Source: Nectonema munidae (taxonomy: Eukaryota > Nematomorpha > Nectonematoida > Nectonematidae). From it: 64,000 nt of DNA. Both the position numbers and the translations under genes were made by a program. The DNA is taken from contig JAUIRK010000501.1 in assembly GCA_030549495.1 (NCBI GenBank), positions 186,001 to 250,000 of the forward strand, written 5' to 3'. The notes beneath the pieces were generated by a model. It did not search any database. It saw only the letters and a list, made by a program, of their open reading frames with translations, and had not been told where the DNA came from. Position 1 is the stretch's first letter; each line of letters begins with the position of its first letter. Of this stretch, positions 38,501 through 53,500 are shown one piece after another.

Positions 38501-41500
38501 CTTTTTATTGCATATTTCTATCTTATTATTATTATTAATTCTTATCGACATATTGTGCTTCTTTTGTTAGTAAAAAAGTATGATGGAATGGGTATAATCG
38601 AATATATTTTAGACGTTCTACACCAAATTTCATATCGTGAGTAGAAACAATAGATGTAGTTTAAAAAATAGTGATTAGTATATCTAGAAATAACTGCTAT
38701 TACATATATGTTATATTGTTTATGTAAAAATGCCCAGTGGTGTATGATGATCAAAGGTTGTTATTCTTTCACTGTCTTTTTCCGGTCTGTTTTTACCTAA
38801 GTTGACATCAGCAATTTACAGGAACTTTTATTTCAAAGACGTTTACCCCAATTTTTTAAGTTGAAATCAAAAAACCTTGATAAAAAAGTTACATATTCCA
38901 AAATGATCACTTTTTTTTGAACCTGCAAACGATGATCCACATTTTTTCCTCACAAACACAACTATTTTTACTCCCTCAAGTGTTGATCCTGACGTTTTCC
39001 TTTAAATATCTTTTTAGCAATTCTGAAACTTTTATCCCTTTCATTTATTTATTTTTTAAAAATTTCTTAAACCAAAAATTTATTTATAAAAGAAAGCGTG
39101 TAAAAAAGACTCAACATTTTAAAACCTATTAAAATCGACATGTAAATATTATTTTTTGATCAAATTTAAATTTATTCCCATTACTACCTAATCGAGAATC
39201 GATACTTAGTTGTCCTATAAAAGCTTTCAATTTTAATCAAAAAGACGGCCAATCATAAAACCAATAATCCCTTCAGCACAATTGGTAACCAGTAATAACG
39301 GCTGAAATCGAGATCGCCTTCTTTAAGCTGAATGAAAAACTCTTTTAAAAAGGAAATCAAAAGATTACTTTTCGAAAACTAATGGCCAGAAGTGTTTAGC
39401 TTCTTCAACCAAAATTTTAATTTAATTTTTTAAAGGTTAGGGGAGACGAAATTTAGGGTTAAAAGCCCAAAGTTAACTCATGATGTTTGCTTTCCAAAAG
39501 CTGTGTAAAACTTTTTTAATGCCCGACAAAAGAACATAAACTAAACGACTAAAGTAAGAAAGAAGTGTAGATTTGAAGGTGTTGTGCTGTCATAACAATT
39601 TTTGGCAACAAAGTGCCAAGATGTGCTTGTTTTTCTCCTTGCACTTTATCTTGTGACAAAGGTCCCCTAATTTGCCTCTTTTTAAATTAAATCCCGGCTT
39701 ATTGTCCTACTTCTTTTTATTTCTGCTTATTGGAAGCCGATACAGTCATATGAAATTGGCGTTTGCATTAGTTGATTTGTAAAAATGTTTAATTATTTGG
39801 TTTTAGGTTAAATACTTTTTTTAGAGTATTTCCCAAATTTGCAATGAATCAAAATCGATTGATAAATAAGAGCTTTTATTGATTTGTGATTAACTTTTAA
39901 CGCATATAAAATAACGAAAGCTAATTATTTCATAACGATTTATGAGATTAACTTAAAAGTTCTGCAGTTATCAGATGTGTTAACTTGCTTAATTAACGGA
40001 TTAACGCTTTTATGCGCAGTTCTGCTTTATTTGAAATTGATTACCCTTCTGATCACAATCATATTTTTTTCTTATCAAAGCCATTGAAGAGCGTAAAAAA
40101 TGGCTTGAAAATCAACGTATTATGGCAATCAACAAAGCAAGAAGCGAGAGTACCCCGTCTTTTACCAGTTCTATGCCCACCTCAACACAGAGACTGTCTG
40201 CTCCTGAAACACAATATAAAAACAGTATTGCAAATCCTCCTCATAAGTATACCTTTCAACAGACTTCACCGAAAAAATGCATTGATCATAAAATGACTTC
40301 AGTAAGGATCCTTTTTACTTTTAATCATTTGATAAGACTAATTCTCACTACTTTTCTCGCAGAATCAAGACACAATCGATAACTTGGAACAAAAAGAGGT
40401 ATTCTTTATTCTTATTTGAAAATTTATAGAACATACAATACCAAATGTGCATACACCTGGATAAATATTATCCTGTAAGACAAATTCATTATTTTATCTT
40501 TGCAGACTAGACTAGTTATAAATAGTGTTGAAAAGCCGATTTTAAAAATTCGTTTAAACGGAAACTTTCAAATGGTTTTACAGATCAATGAACATTTAAT
40601 TTTTAATAGTTTTTATTTCATATTGTAATTTCTATATATAGTTTTCATAGTGGGTTTCCATTTACAACATGCCTTGCATGCACAATTGTAAGTATATAAT
40701 TATAATAATTAGCTATTTAAACGTTTTTTAGACCTAACTTTGAATTAAGATATCGCCTGCGTTAGTTGTCATTTATGCAATGCAAAAAGTATCTTTTTAA
40801 AATGACACAAAAATAATCTCCTTTTTAAACAAAAAATGATTTAAGAAATATTTGCTACTTATTTAACAATTTAGAAGATTCGATTGTCTACATCAAAATA
40901 TATTGAAGACATGATATGTATTTTCACTTATACTAATGAGCTATAATTTATTTATAGATGCTATCTAAGTATTCGGATAGATAGGCTTTCTGGCTAATGT
41001 GGCGCCCATGTCAAAAGTTTCATTGATGCTCCAAGGCAAAAGTTGCACTTATGCACCCGTCCAATATATTACAACTGTTTTCTTCAATGTCTAAGCTCAG
41101 TTGATTTTTTATAATTTAAGAATTTTCAAATGCAAGTTTTAAGGAATGAGCTGACAAAATGAATGCCAGCTTACAGATTATACAATTACTTCAATACTTT
41201 TGTGTTCAGATGATGACAAAAGTTTTTAAATTAAACTCCATCATATTTGATAGCAATCATTAAGGATTTACCCTCATTTCTAACAATAGTCTTGTATTCT
41301 ATGTATTTTTAGTGTCGCCCCCCCCCCCCTCTCATCTTTATGTGACGGGACTGTCAGTAGACTATAAATTGATTTATTAAATGCGAAAAAATATATAGAC
41401 AGTAAAACTTTATTTGTAAAAGAAAAAAAAGAAACTTTATTCTTTTTGAACGAGTTTTTTTAGCGTGGGGAAATTTATCAGAGAAAATTTTTGCAATAGA

Positions 41501-44500
41501 TTTATTGCAATGAACCAGACTAATAACCTTAATAGATTAAGAAATAATTTATCAGAGAAAATTTTTGCTATAGAATATAGATTTATTGCAATGAACCAGA
41601 CTAATAACCTTAATATATTAAGAAATAATTTTTTCCAAACTTTTTGTTGTTGTTGTTGTTGTTTGCCTCCATGAGCTGTCATCTTGATTTCAGTAGCTCA
41701 AGGCGATTAAGGCGTTTTTCAGCTTTGTCAAGCAGTGATTCTAGTTTTGTTCGCCACTTTTCTAGAAACTTTTTCTTCTAAAAGGAACAGCATTTTTCAG
41801 CGAATTTTTGTTTCACTTTATTTTTAATAATTGCCCATGTCTTTTCTCTATAATAGTATCCAATGTTGAATCCTATAGAAAACATATGTTTATTGCAATA
41901 AATCTATAGCAAGAATTCAAGGATCGCTTCCAAAAGTTTTAAACATGGAAGATGTATTTTCTTAAATTCAGTTAAATAAAATTTTCTTAAAATATTTTAG
42001 AACAAACAAACGAAATCTTTTAATATTCTTAGTACCAATTTGAATTTGCTTAGTGCCCATTTGAACTTGAAAGGGCATACATTCATATACTTTTTTTCCT
42101 TTATTCAACCATCTTCTGACGTTATCAACTGGAAAAAGACTTTAGTAAAAGTATGGCACTTTTGTTGCATACCAATAATGTACTTGGGCATCATAATTTT
42201 TATTGTAAAAACATTCGTTTTTGCTTCATATCCTTTTCTAAAGATAGCTTCAGACTTTTATCCTGGCTTTCTTCATAGTTCCACAACAATGGATGGATCT
42301 TTTTTTCAAAATGTTTTGCAATTCAAAAGAAGTGAAAAAATTGTCGGAAAACAAATTTAAAAAATAGAGTTGTTCGATTTTAATTTTTCTTCAGATGTTA
42401 CAAAAAATAGTGTTTATAAAATTAATTATGCAATTCCTCATTAAAAACATACTGATTACTGCTATAATTTGACAAAATTGTGTGTCATATATAGGTCATC
42501 GAATGAAACAAATCTCATTTTGAACTTCATATAATTCCTTCTATTAACACTGTTCAATAAAGGAGCTCCCTTTCTGCTGTAGAGATTTACCCAATGATAT
42601 ACCTTGATCTTTAAAGGCAAACATCTATGAATTAAAATGTAAACGATGAGTTGTTGTTATCCCCTAGGTTACACTATCTCGTTATTAGTGTAATCTATAT
42701 AGAGAATTCCTCTGGACTAGAGACGACTACATTTTTGTTAATGATAAAGCATGAATTCAAAAATTTTAACCTGGAAAAATGTTTGAATTAAAATTCAATT
42801 TGTGAAACATTAGTTGAAACCTTATTAAAAATTTCATTTATATTTCTGCGCAGTCAGACTTTGAACCTTTTTTCCTCTGATAAGTTCTTCAACATTATGA
42901 ACGTAACTTGATTAACGACAAAAATAGACAGATCATAGTATAAGCAGATTCACCCGCTTAAAGAAGTACGTGAGATAAAAATAATAATACAGTCAGGCTT
43001 CAAAAATAATCCGAAATCTTTATTATCGAAACGAAAATGTTGGTAACCAAATTTTTGAATAAGATTTTTATATATTCCTGGGAAGTCACAATAAGATTAT
43101 TTTTAATACTATACATATTTTACATTTTTAAGAATTTTTAAGTTTTAAAATTTTATTAAAAAATATTTAAATTGAAATGAAATTAAAATTTTTAATATTA
43201 TTTTTGATGAAAGCGAAGACGAAACAGAAAATGAAGAATTAAAAAAATTTTAGTGTAATAGAAGAATCAAAATCATTAGATACACTTATACTTTATTTTG
43301 AGCAAATACCTAAACGTCGTACAGAAAATGAAGAAAACCAAAAAATTCTCCAAGAACTAAATGAAGATTTATTACACAAACAAAAGAAAATGAAAGATTT
43401 AAAAAAAAATGTTTATTTTCTAATAAATTTAATTTTATAAATGATATTTTTATTATTTATAATTATGGGCGCAGAAAAATTTGTGTTTATTAAAAAAATT
43501 AAGATATATATTTCAAAAAAAAAATTAGAGAAATTTTTGCTTTTTTATTCAATTATTATTATTGAAAATTGAAAACATTAAATGAAATGTGTACTTTAAT
43601 GGTAAACTATTTGCTTTATTTTAACGTGAAAACCTTGAGTTAATTAAAAACTAAAATTCATTTCGTCTCCATTACTCATGGTTGATTGTATTAGTCTCCC
43701 CTTGTTCAGCCTTTTCAAAGTTTCAGAACGATAGTATAAATGATAAAATTGTAAGATGAATATCGTCCTCATTCTTGAGAGCGAGTCTTTACTGCAGACC
43801 ATGTTCTATTTCACAGTGTCTGACTGCTTTTTTCCTTGCACATGCATATGCCAACGTTCCTTCCATATTTCGTTTATTCAGTCTATATTTATTCTATTTT
43901 AATCCTTTGGTTGCATTTTAACCTGTATACAAATTTGTAAGCCTATCTTCTGGCGCTTCTTTAATCAAAGCCTCAAATTTTTTAATTATTTGGAATCCGA
44001 GTTGGAAGCCTAAGACAAGATTTATCGAGACGAGTTGCTTCTATTTCATGCATATCTTTACATACTTTCTCTTCACATTGAATGAAAAAAGTAAGCACTT
44101 CCCAAACATTTGTTTTCTCATAAGGAAGACTAGACTTTAAACTAAAAAAATATAAATTAGAATTTTTTTAATTAACTATTTTTAACTTCAATGAAATCAC
44201 CTGTTGTGAAAACCTTCGCAGTGGTTATTTGTTCTTGCATTCCCTTTATATTATTAAACCAATTTGTCTCAAAATAAGTATAAAAAATCACTAACTTGAA
44301 ATTGCGACATTAATCTTTTAAGTTTTCTATATGCAACTTTTACCTAAAAATTTAAAAACGAGACTGTATTTCAATTGAATAAAAGTAACTTTACTTCAAA
44401 AAGTGGAAGAAAAGCTGAAGCAAGTAAGAATCTAATGCTTTTTCGAAAAGATTCATATTTCGAGTTAAGACTGCCATGCCCAAGAGATATAAGTTTTCTA

Positions 44501-47500
44501 TAAACACTTTGACAAAAGTGAACATAACAACACGTAAAACTTGCTTTTGGGAATGCCTAAAAATGCCATTTGATAAAACTATGAATAAAAAATAGCTAAC
44601 TTTTTTATTAGAAGATATGATTGCACTTTCAAAATCACAAGTAATACTCTCTTAACTTTAGATGCATCTATCTGTAATTTTAAGGCTTCATATATTTCTC
44701 TAAAAAAATATAAGAAAAAATAAATTAAATGTAGAAATAAAAACCTGTAGGTATTTTCTCCCTTAACACATGCAATAGAATAGAGTATAGGAATCTGAAT
44801 TTTATTGTGAAAAGCATGGATGGTAACTATTTGATGAAACAGAGTATGTGCTTTTTTAAAAGTACCATCAATATAAAGATTTTCACTGACAGATACTTGG
44901 ATTAAATGGGACAAGACTTTTCCATGAAATACCAATAATCTTTTATTTGTTGTGATAAACCTGTCTAATTGTAGGAATAGATAGTAGATAGTGCTACTAG
45001 ATATTTGGTAGGAATAGAAAAATCTATTGAATTGAGAGAAGGAATTCTTTTTTTATTATACCGAATTCCTCGAAGTATGGTTTGCTTCGATGACATCATA
45101 GATCTAACACTTTCATTTATAATGGATAAATTAATTATCTCTTAAAAATTATATTTTTTATTAACCCTTTCCTGACCAGTGTATCATATATGATACATAA
45201 ACAATTTTACCTTCGTCGGCTTTTTCAAATAGTTTTGTATATGAATCTTCTGCTTTTTAATAAATATCGTCTGATTTTTCTGATCACAAATTGAAACATT
45301 TATTTGCTTTCTGAAAGTTTTCCTAATGGCAAAGTTTACGCAATTATCCGATCACGTGTATAACGTAAAATAATAAACATTTTTGAAATATTATTTGAAT
45401 TAATTTTCGAAAGACTTGACTAATTCTTACTTATCATTGAGGCAAAACAACAGTTGAGTTGATTAAACCAATGGTACTATTAAATAAATATATGAAAATC
45501 AAAATTAAGAGTAACTTTTTTAGATAATTTATACTCTTGTAAAAAATTTATTGATAGCTGTTAGAAATACAATTTTTAATTTGTAAAAAGCCTTAAAATT
45601 ATGTATTGGAATTACAAAAGTTATTGACCCTAATAGTGCCGGGGGGGGGGGGGGGGTTTCAACCCGCCCTAAACAAAAACCTACTTCGTACGAAATCAGC
45701 TTAACTGCTTGCTATGGGGCTACTTGACTTTTCCTATAATTGCTAGCTGCATCTTTTGATACCATTTTAATGACAGTTCGATGACCTTTTCATGTCCAAA
45801 TCTGTCAATGAATATCAAAATTTATAGGTTTTCAGAAAAATTTTGATACTATTTTTATTAAAGCGCAAAACTTGTGTTTTAAATAAGATTATTTGAAATG
45901 TCAGAAAAGGAATGACTTTATATGTATATTTAGACATTTAACATTCTATATTTAAAAATTTTCAGAAATTCACCAATATTTTTGAGAATGTGTCAATTAA
46001 AATTTTCTTTGATATAACTATATCTAATGAAATATACTTTCAAGTATTACATCAAAATATGTTGAATTGGACACTGTAATTTCATTTTTGGCAATCATAA
46101 AGGGTTAGGCAAACTGAATTTTTTAGAGAATACGTTTTTTATAAAAATAATTTTAAAAAACTTAAACTTTTATGTTGTAAAAATTTATAAGTGTAAAACA
46201 GAAATGTGGTTTTTTATTTTTGTGATAAACAAGGCTTACTTGGGAAATCTGATAAAGAAAAATTTGTGGTTTTTATCTAAAACCTATCTACGACAATTTT
46301 AATTCAAATTATATAACAATTTCATTTTTTTAGAGAAATTGGCAAAGAAAACTCTATTTTTAGGCTGTTTTACATTTAGAGTTTAAAATAATAAAAATAA
46401 TAAAATTAGCGGTTTTTTAATACTCGTTTTTGCAAAACAATCAAATGAACCTGTGGATACCTGCATTTAGAAAAAAGAATGGTACAAGATAAGCTGGATT
46501 CTCCAAGGATACGAATGCCTTTGAAAGATGAACGAACAGGAGGATAATTTGTCACTAGTTAACTAAATGACAAGGCCATTTAATCAAAAACTGTATAATT
46601 AGGACGCATTCAAAGAACTGTGAAAAGTAGAATGAATTTTCATATAAAGCAAAAATTCACAATTTTATTCAACCAGAAGTAATCAATAAATTTTAAAAAG
46701 CAGAAATATCAAACATTGAAGACAAAAATTATAAGGGGTTTATCAAAACAAATAAAAATATGAATTCGTGACATTGTGAACAAAAGGTGAACGAGTGTTT
46801 AGGGCATATAAATCTTTTGCAGATTCCACACTGTTTTGAAACTCTGCCTAGCTTGTTTTTCTTTGCTTTGTATATGCTTTCGACACAATAATGACATCTT
46901 TTATTTGTAGTCGCCCGAGAAGAAGAATCTGAGGGCAGTTCATGTTGAATCCCAGTAATAGATTGAACAGACTCTTTTATTTTTCTAACAATAGTGGCTC
47001 TCAATCCATCTCTAGGTCTTTCTTTTAGTAAAATTAATGCGTAAACCAATTTTAATCCAACTTCAATACTATTTGTCTTCCTTGGATTTAAGTTGTTATT
47101 CATACTATAAATTGTTGTTGCATTTATTCGTGCTGTGTCCAAAATATAGGAAAATGGTGCTGTTGTCCATTTATTAGACTTGCGTGCAGTAGAAAATTTT
47201 CTCATTTTCTGATCGACAATATCTGTACCTCCTTTAGTATAGTCGTAAAACTTATATATTGCCGGCTTTTGTCTCTCATCAAAAGTCACCCCTTTGATAA
47301 AAGGTCGATGAACTTATTAAAAGCACATTCTTTTTACCTTTGCTTTTGGTATGCACAACATAGCTATGCAATGATGAATACCTTTTATCTTTATCGTACC
47401 AATATTTGTAAGAGAAATTATCACGAAATTCAACACTTTTCATTTCACTTGGTATACCTTTTCTATTTAGGTTAATTGTTCTACAGCCACTGAACTAACT

Positions 47501-50500
47501 CAATTGAAGTGTATAATCTATCAATTGTAAGATTACGTCCTTTCAAAGATAACGTTTCGCTTTGACTTGACAATGGCAGATGATTCTGGTACATAATATT
47601 GACATTCGTGACTTTTCGGTTTAAAACGTAAAAGGATAACGGACAGCATTTATAGATTTGAACAGAAGTCCGTATTTTGACGGTTTCATTGGATTGAACA
47701 CATTAAAATTTATACCAGTTCTACTAGCTTATAAAGTTTCATCTAAGGTTAAGGCATCGTCAGGATTCACCCATCTGCTACAATTTTCATTAAAGTCTTC
47801 AAAGATCTCTCTGAAAGCCGCCCACCTATCATAGAAGCATCTAGCTGCTCTTGTATCTACATCATCAAAACATAAAAAGTGATTAATAAAATAAAACCTT
47901 TTAACACTCATTACAGATATGAAGATTGGGTTTCCAAGTTTTGACCATATCAGATGAGCACTTAAATGATTTTGACCTGAAAAAGCCCTCAAGTAGCATA
48001 ACCCAATGAAAGCATAAAATTCAACACTAAATATTTTTCTGACACAAGTGGTTTGGTTTTTCTTTAGCTTTTCAGATATGAGAGGCTTTTTCATATAATT
48101 ATCAATTCGTGAATTTGAATAATTCAAAATTTTTGCAACTATTTTCTTATCAAAAAAAAGATTCCAGCAATCGAAAATATTTTTAGCATTTTTGGCCAAC
48201 CCTTTACACCTGGTACATCTCTTATAATATCAGCAGCTCGTTGTCTTCCAACCCTAACAGGGTCACAATTTGTCCAAGTTATCTCTTCCATGACTCTATC
48301 TGCACACGAAACAAAATTTTCCTCATTTGGTGGCTCATCAAACAAAGAATAGTTTTTCTCGCAAAAAGTATCATCTAATCAACCTATTCTTAGTTTGTAA
48401 ATCAGAAGATGTTACCTGCTCAAACAAGTTTTCTATATTTTCAATGTTCAAAGCATCCCACCCGTAATCCATTCCATCTTCCACGCTGCGTACTTCTTCA
48501 TCCAGGTCATCCCAGTCTGTTTTTCCAAAATCATCGTGCTCTTGAAAAGCAACATTGAATAAGTTAGAACTCGCATTGACAACATTGTCTTCACTTTCAC
48601 ACACATCTTCAAAAACGGCACAAATATTCACATCCTCAGAACGTTCCATGTGAAATACTATTTCAAAACCAAAATAAATACTGGAAAAAGATAACAAAAA
48701 GTATTTTACCCCAACTGAAAATGAGAGAAATATTGAGAAAAAGCAAGTTAATTGTGTGGAGAAAAAAGCCTGAAGCTCTAGGAAGGTGCACTTGTAAAAT
48801 TAAACAGTGGAGAAGAGAACAAGAAATTGAAATATCAGGAATACCACGATTGTTTATAATAGTAAAAAAGTATAATTCCAAAATAGAGATCACAAAAAAT
48901 TTATGCGATGTTTTTTATTTGAGTTGGTTACCAATTAGTAAATTTTGAAACGTATAAACTAACACCACACACCACTAACACACACACAAGGTCAAAGAGG
49001 TCATTATTTTAAAAACATTTCATAACTTCTTCACATAATATCAATATAGATAACTAACAATGATTATTATACAAAAATTACTAACTCAAAAAATAACCTA
49101 TATTCAGTTATAAAAGCTGTTGCGGGTTTATTTCAAAAGACAAATAGGAACTACGCCGTGCTCTGAACACAAATAATTTGCTTTAGATTTTTTTGTTCAG
49201 GTAAATATATTAACTTCGCTTTAAGTGAAAATTTATCCTTTTACAACCTTTTTCCCCGGAGTTGAGTATGAAATTTTAATTCTATATCTAATGAGAAAAT
49301 TTTAAGCGCTTTAACCTTGTCTAAACATACACTTGAAAGTTTAGAAGCTAGTTACAACTCAAATTTCAGATATTTAAAAAAAATTAAGGATGAATAGAAG
49401 GGGGGTTGAAAAGACCCCCCTCCCCCGGCACAGAGGAATGAGAAAAAGATCGGCACAATTAGGGTTAAGTTGTATTACATTAGCTTGCAAAGATTAACTC
49501 TTTGAAGACGATTTGTCTGCTTTCTTTTTCAATGGAATTTTATATATTCAAAGCAGACGATTTTCATTTCTTAGGACACTCGTGCACACTGGTCCTCAAA
49601 GGGTTAAAAAGAGAATTGTAAAAATTGAATATTATTTACCTGAACACGAAGGTCTCCTCTAAACTCTAGTGCATTGATAATGAATTGTAGTTATAATTTC
49701 GTTTTTTGTAGTACCAATAACCATCGATAATAATAAATCATTTTTTAACTGAGAATATACTGGAAAAAACGAATGCAGTTGGAATCAAACGTAGATAGAC
49801 AATGTTGAAAGTAAGTGATAGATACAAAATATATTCAGCCCACGTGTATTTGCAATAAATTTGGTGATGCACAAGCGTAATTTATTGCTGACTAGAAGTG
49901 ATGAGGAAAATATCAAAGACTTAATAAGACTATTCTAAACATGTGTGTAGAAAAGCGGTAAGATCAAAAGATTAAAAACTGTATCATTCTTCACCACATC
50001 ATCTTTCCACGAATGGAAGTTGCTTCCAAGACTAAACCAAGAATTCGCCTGTGTGATCCAAATAAGACGGTGTTATGATAAAATGGATAATAATAGGTAA
50101 GTAGTTGGTTAGCAAGAGATTTGATGGGTGCCTTTTCTTTTTAACTAGATGATGAGTGAAACAAAATATTCGCCATTCTCATTCTGTCATGTAGACATTT
50201 TTACGATCTTTCAACATTCTATCCTACACCCGAGTTCATTGTAGAATAGGAAAGTAGTGGTTGGTAAATTAAATTTAGTTAGCTTTTAGTGAAACACACA
50301 GTTGTGGGTTGCGTATTTTTAATCAGCTAACCGCGTCAAGCCTTTACTTGAAAAAAGTCATCAATAAAATTTTTTATATTCTGCACAGAAGTAACTAATA
50401 TGAAATGTAGCTGAAATTAAAAGAAAAATTCTCTTCTATAATCTTTCGGTACAGTGGCTTGGCTTACCCTTTCTAAGATTGGGTGCCAAAAAATGGTTTT

Positions 50501-53500
50501 AGGACAACCGTGCGACAGTAAATTATAACATGAAGCGCCTGGATTTAATTTATATCTTATATCCTTAAAGTTCTAACACTAACCGTTTTTATTTTCAAAT
50601 ATTTTCTTTACATTTACATTCGACATAAATACAAAAACAAAATAGAAATTAAATAACGACTACGCAAAACAAAGTGAAAGAGTGCTCAATTTAAAGAAGA
50701 TTTTTATAATGCACCTTAAAAGTTTTAAACTAAATCCTAGGTTGTTTCATAAATATAGGTAAGCTTCCTTCAAATTTTGGTTGATATAATGAATTAAACA
50801 TGGTAAGTTTCTATTTAAAAGGATTTAAAACAAAAAAAACCCTCACATCTACTCTAAATAGCTATAATTTAAGTCCATTGATAGCTTCCAATATCTTTCA
50901 AATATATAGTATTTCTAAAACCAGAAATCAATCAACTTGCTATCACTTTGTAATGCTTCCGTAAACTCAGAATTGACACATGGTAAAAGATCGATAAGTG
51001 ACAGTTTTGCTCGAAAACTCTTTTTACTTTATGTACAGTTTTATAATTGACTAATGCATTGACTAATGGATCGAATAGATTTGTATTTAAATTAATAGAA
51101 ACATAGTGTTTAAAATATCTGAAAATAACTTTTCGCTTCAGAAATTCTATGTATTTTTGGTCCGACTCATTTTATCAAGCAAATTTTTTCAGTGATCAAT
51201 AAATAATTAATTAAAACGCAACATATGGATGACACGTTGACAAATTACTCTGCTACAAAGTTAGCTCCTAATCGGGATGTAAATGTTAAGAAGAGATGTT
51301 ATTTTTTGGAAAATTGATCTATACCTTTTTGTAAACTTTATTCTGTTAAAGCTGATATTAATTTTGATAGAGAGCTTTCTTTTGAACTCTTGGATTTTTA
51401 TCCTACCAAGTTTGATAAAATTTTGTTTCTATTGAAAAGTATTTTTCTAATTCCCTTGAATCTTCCTTTTCAGTGTCAAATAAAATGGTGTTATATCTGA
51501 CCTTTTTTGATAAGTTGAAAAATATATATTTAAATTTAAAAATAAAAGATAAAATATGTTTTACAATTTTTAATAAAAGCGTAAGTTAATAGGCCGATCA
51601 CAATAATAAGAAGGTGTTTGTAAGTTGGAATGAGGGGTGGGTTAGGTCTCAAAGTCATAGGGCACGCCCACATGGTCTTGTTTAGTGATTCCGTTATTGC
51701 ATCCGGTAAAAGTGAAACAATCGCTAAAAACTTATAATGATGACGCGTTGAAAATGTAAGTATAATTTAGAAGAACTCTAATATCGATTTTTCCTGCTAA
51801 TTTATCTCCATCGTCATCGTTGTTCAATGATTTCTTGTTTATAATAATATATCAACAATGCATTAAATCTAATGGAATATCATCAGCAATACAAGTTGAA
51901 TGTAATGTATGTTATTTGTACGCACATCCTCACTTGTCACATATGTTTAACTCGCGTTCAGATCTAGCTAGGTGTGTTTGCAGTTGTTAGTGCTTTGTTA
52001 CTTTCTTCCTTCTCTCTTTTAAACGTGCGCGTCTTCTGCTCTGCTCTGCTTTCTAGCGCGTCCCCTTTTCTCTCTTTCTTGAAATCGTAAAAGGGTCAGT
52101 AGTCGTCACCTCATGTATAAAAGGAATGAGCATAAAGCGTATTCAAATGCCAGACCTTCAGCAGTAACGTCTTCGAGATACGACTTTCAGTCACATTCTT
52201 CGACTCCTTTACTGTCTAGACCGAGTAGCAATGCCTACTCTACTTCTGTCTTCAGTTCATACCGACGTTCTTCAAGGGCCTATAACTTTTCGAATGTTAA
52301 GTCCTATTTTCCTTCATCGTCGTCCTCTGCATATTCGTCAAATGTTACGCATACCACCCCTGCAATATCCTCCACTTCTGCGTACCACCCCAAAAAGTCG
52401 TTTGATAACAAATCCTGCGCCTTGAAAAAAGCCCCCGTGCTGCTTGAAAAGGTTACTCCCACCAACACTCTCACAAGTTTCAAGGATCTAAAATTACCAA
52501 GAGATTTTTCAAGGAAGCCGACCGCTTATCAAAGGTTTGGCGGGAAGCCGGACTCCATACTTAATTTGAGTGGCAGCACTAGCCTGAAGTCCGAGCCTGA
52601 CATCTATAATAGGTGGAAAGTACCATATCTCCTTTCCAAAAACAAAGGGGAAAAGAATATTAATGCCTCCCCCGAAACCTCATCCACTGATTCAGTGGTG
52701 ATTAGTGACAATGAAAGTAATGACACTTCAAACATCCTTGGTCTTTTATCGTGTCAAGAGATTTTAAATATAGATGTCGCGTCCAAACAATCTTTTAAGT
52801 TAGAACGTAAAACGGTATGATGTTTTTTTTATTTATTAAACAAATTTTCAACTCAAATCATTTCCACGGTGATAAACGTTTTTTGCATCGAGCCCAAAAT
52901 TTTTAAAATTTTAAATGCAACCCTCCTTTTAATAATCCAAAAACATTCCCCTCTTTACTAAGTGTATCATGATAATATTTTGTCATGTTTCATATCAATT
53001 TAATATCTATCCTTTTTGACGTATATAATTCCGTTTTTGCGTTCTGGCGTGTTATAAGAAGTTGGAATGTTGGGTGGGGGAATATTTGGAAGTCAGGTCA
53101 CTCTATGGAACACATAGGGTCTTTTTGACGTATATAATTCCTTTTTCGGCGTTCTGGTGTGTCATTAGAACTTTTATAAGGGACGCGAAAATTATCGTGC
53201 GCCCACGGTGGCACTTGGGATAAGTTTGGCACTAGTTTCAGTTATTGAATATACTTGTGTTGCATACTTTTGATTGAAATGAAATTTATCAAAATCTTTT
53301 AAATTTATAGTTAATAATTGCAGTGAAATCTATACGATTAATCATTATGATTTATTATTTTTTAAATATAGTATAGCTATACATATAAAAAAGTGTACTT
53401 GTACGATCATTGGAATTAACATACGAAATTAAGAAACTTCTAGACTCATAGGGGAAGGAACATTCGTTTAGATCAGGTCATCCTATTTTCGTTTTTCCTA

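Noticed and set aside
39995..40080. Upstream start of exon 16 at TATGCGCAG|TTCTGC
   Set aside because: The acceptor form is good, but only the acceptor at 40080 matches the phase of exon 15 and yields [11 protein letters not shown] without a stop.
48721..48948. A 76-residue plus-strand gene
   Set aside because: It lies antisense in the piggyBac element and has no recognisable content.
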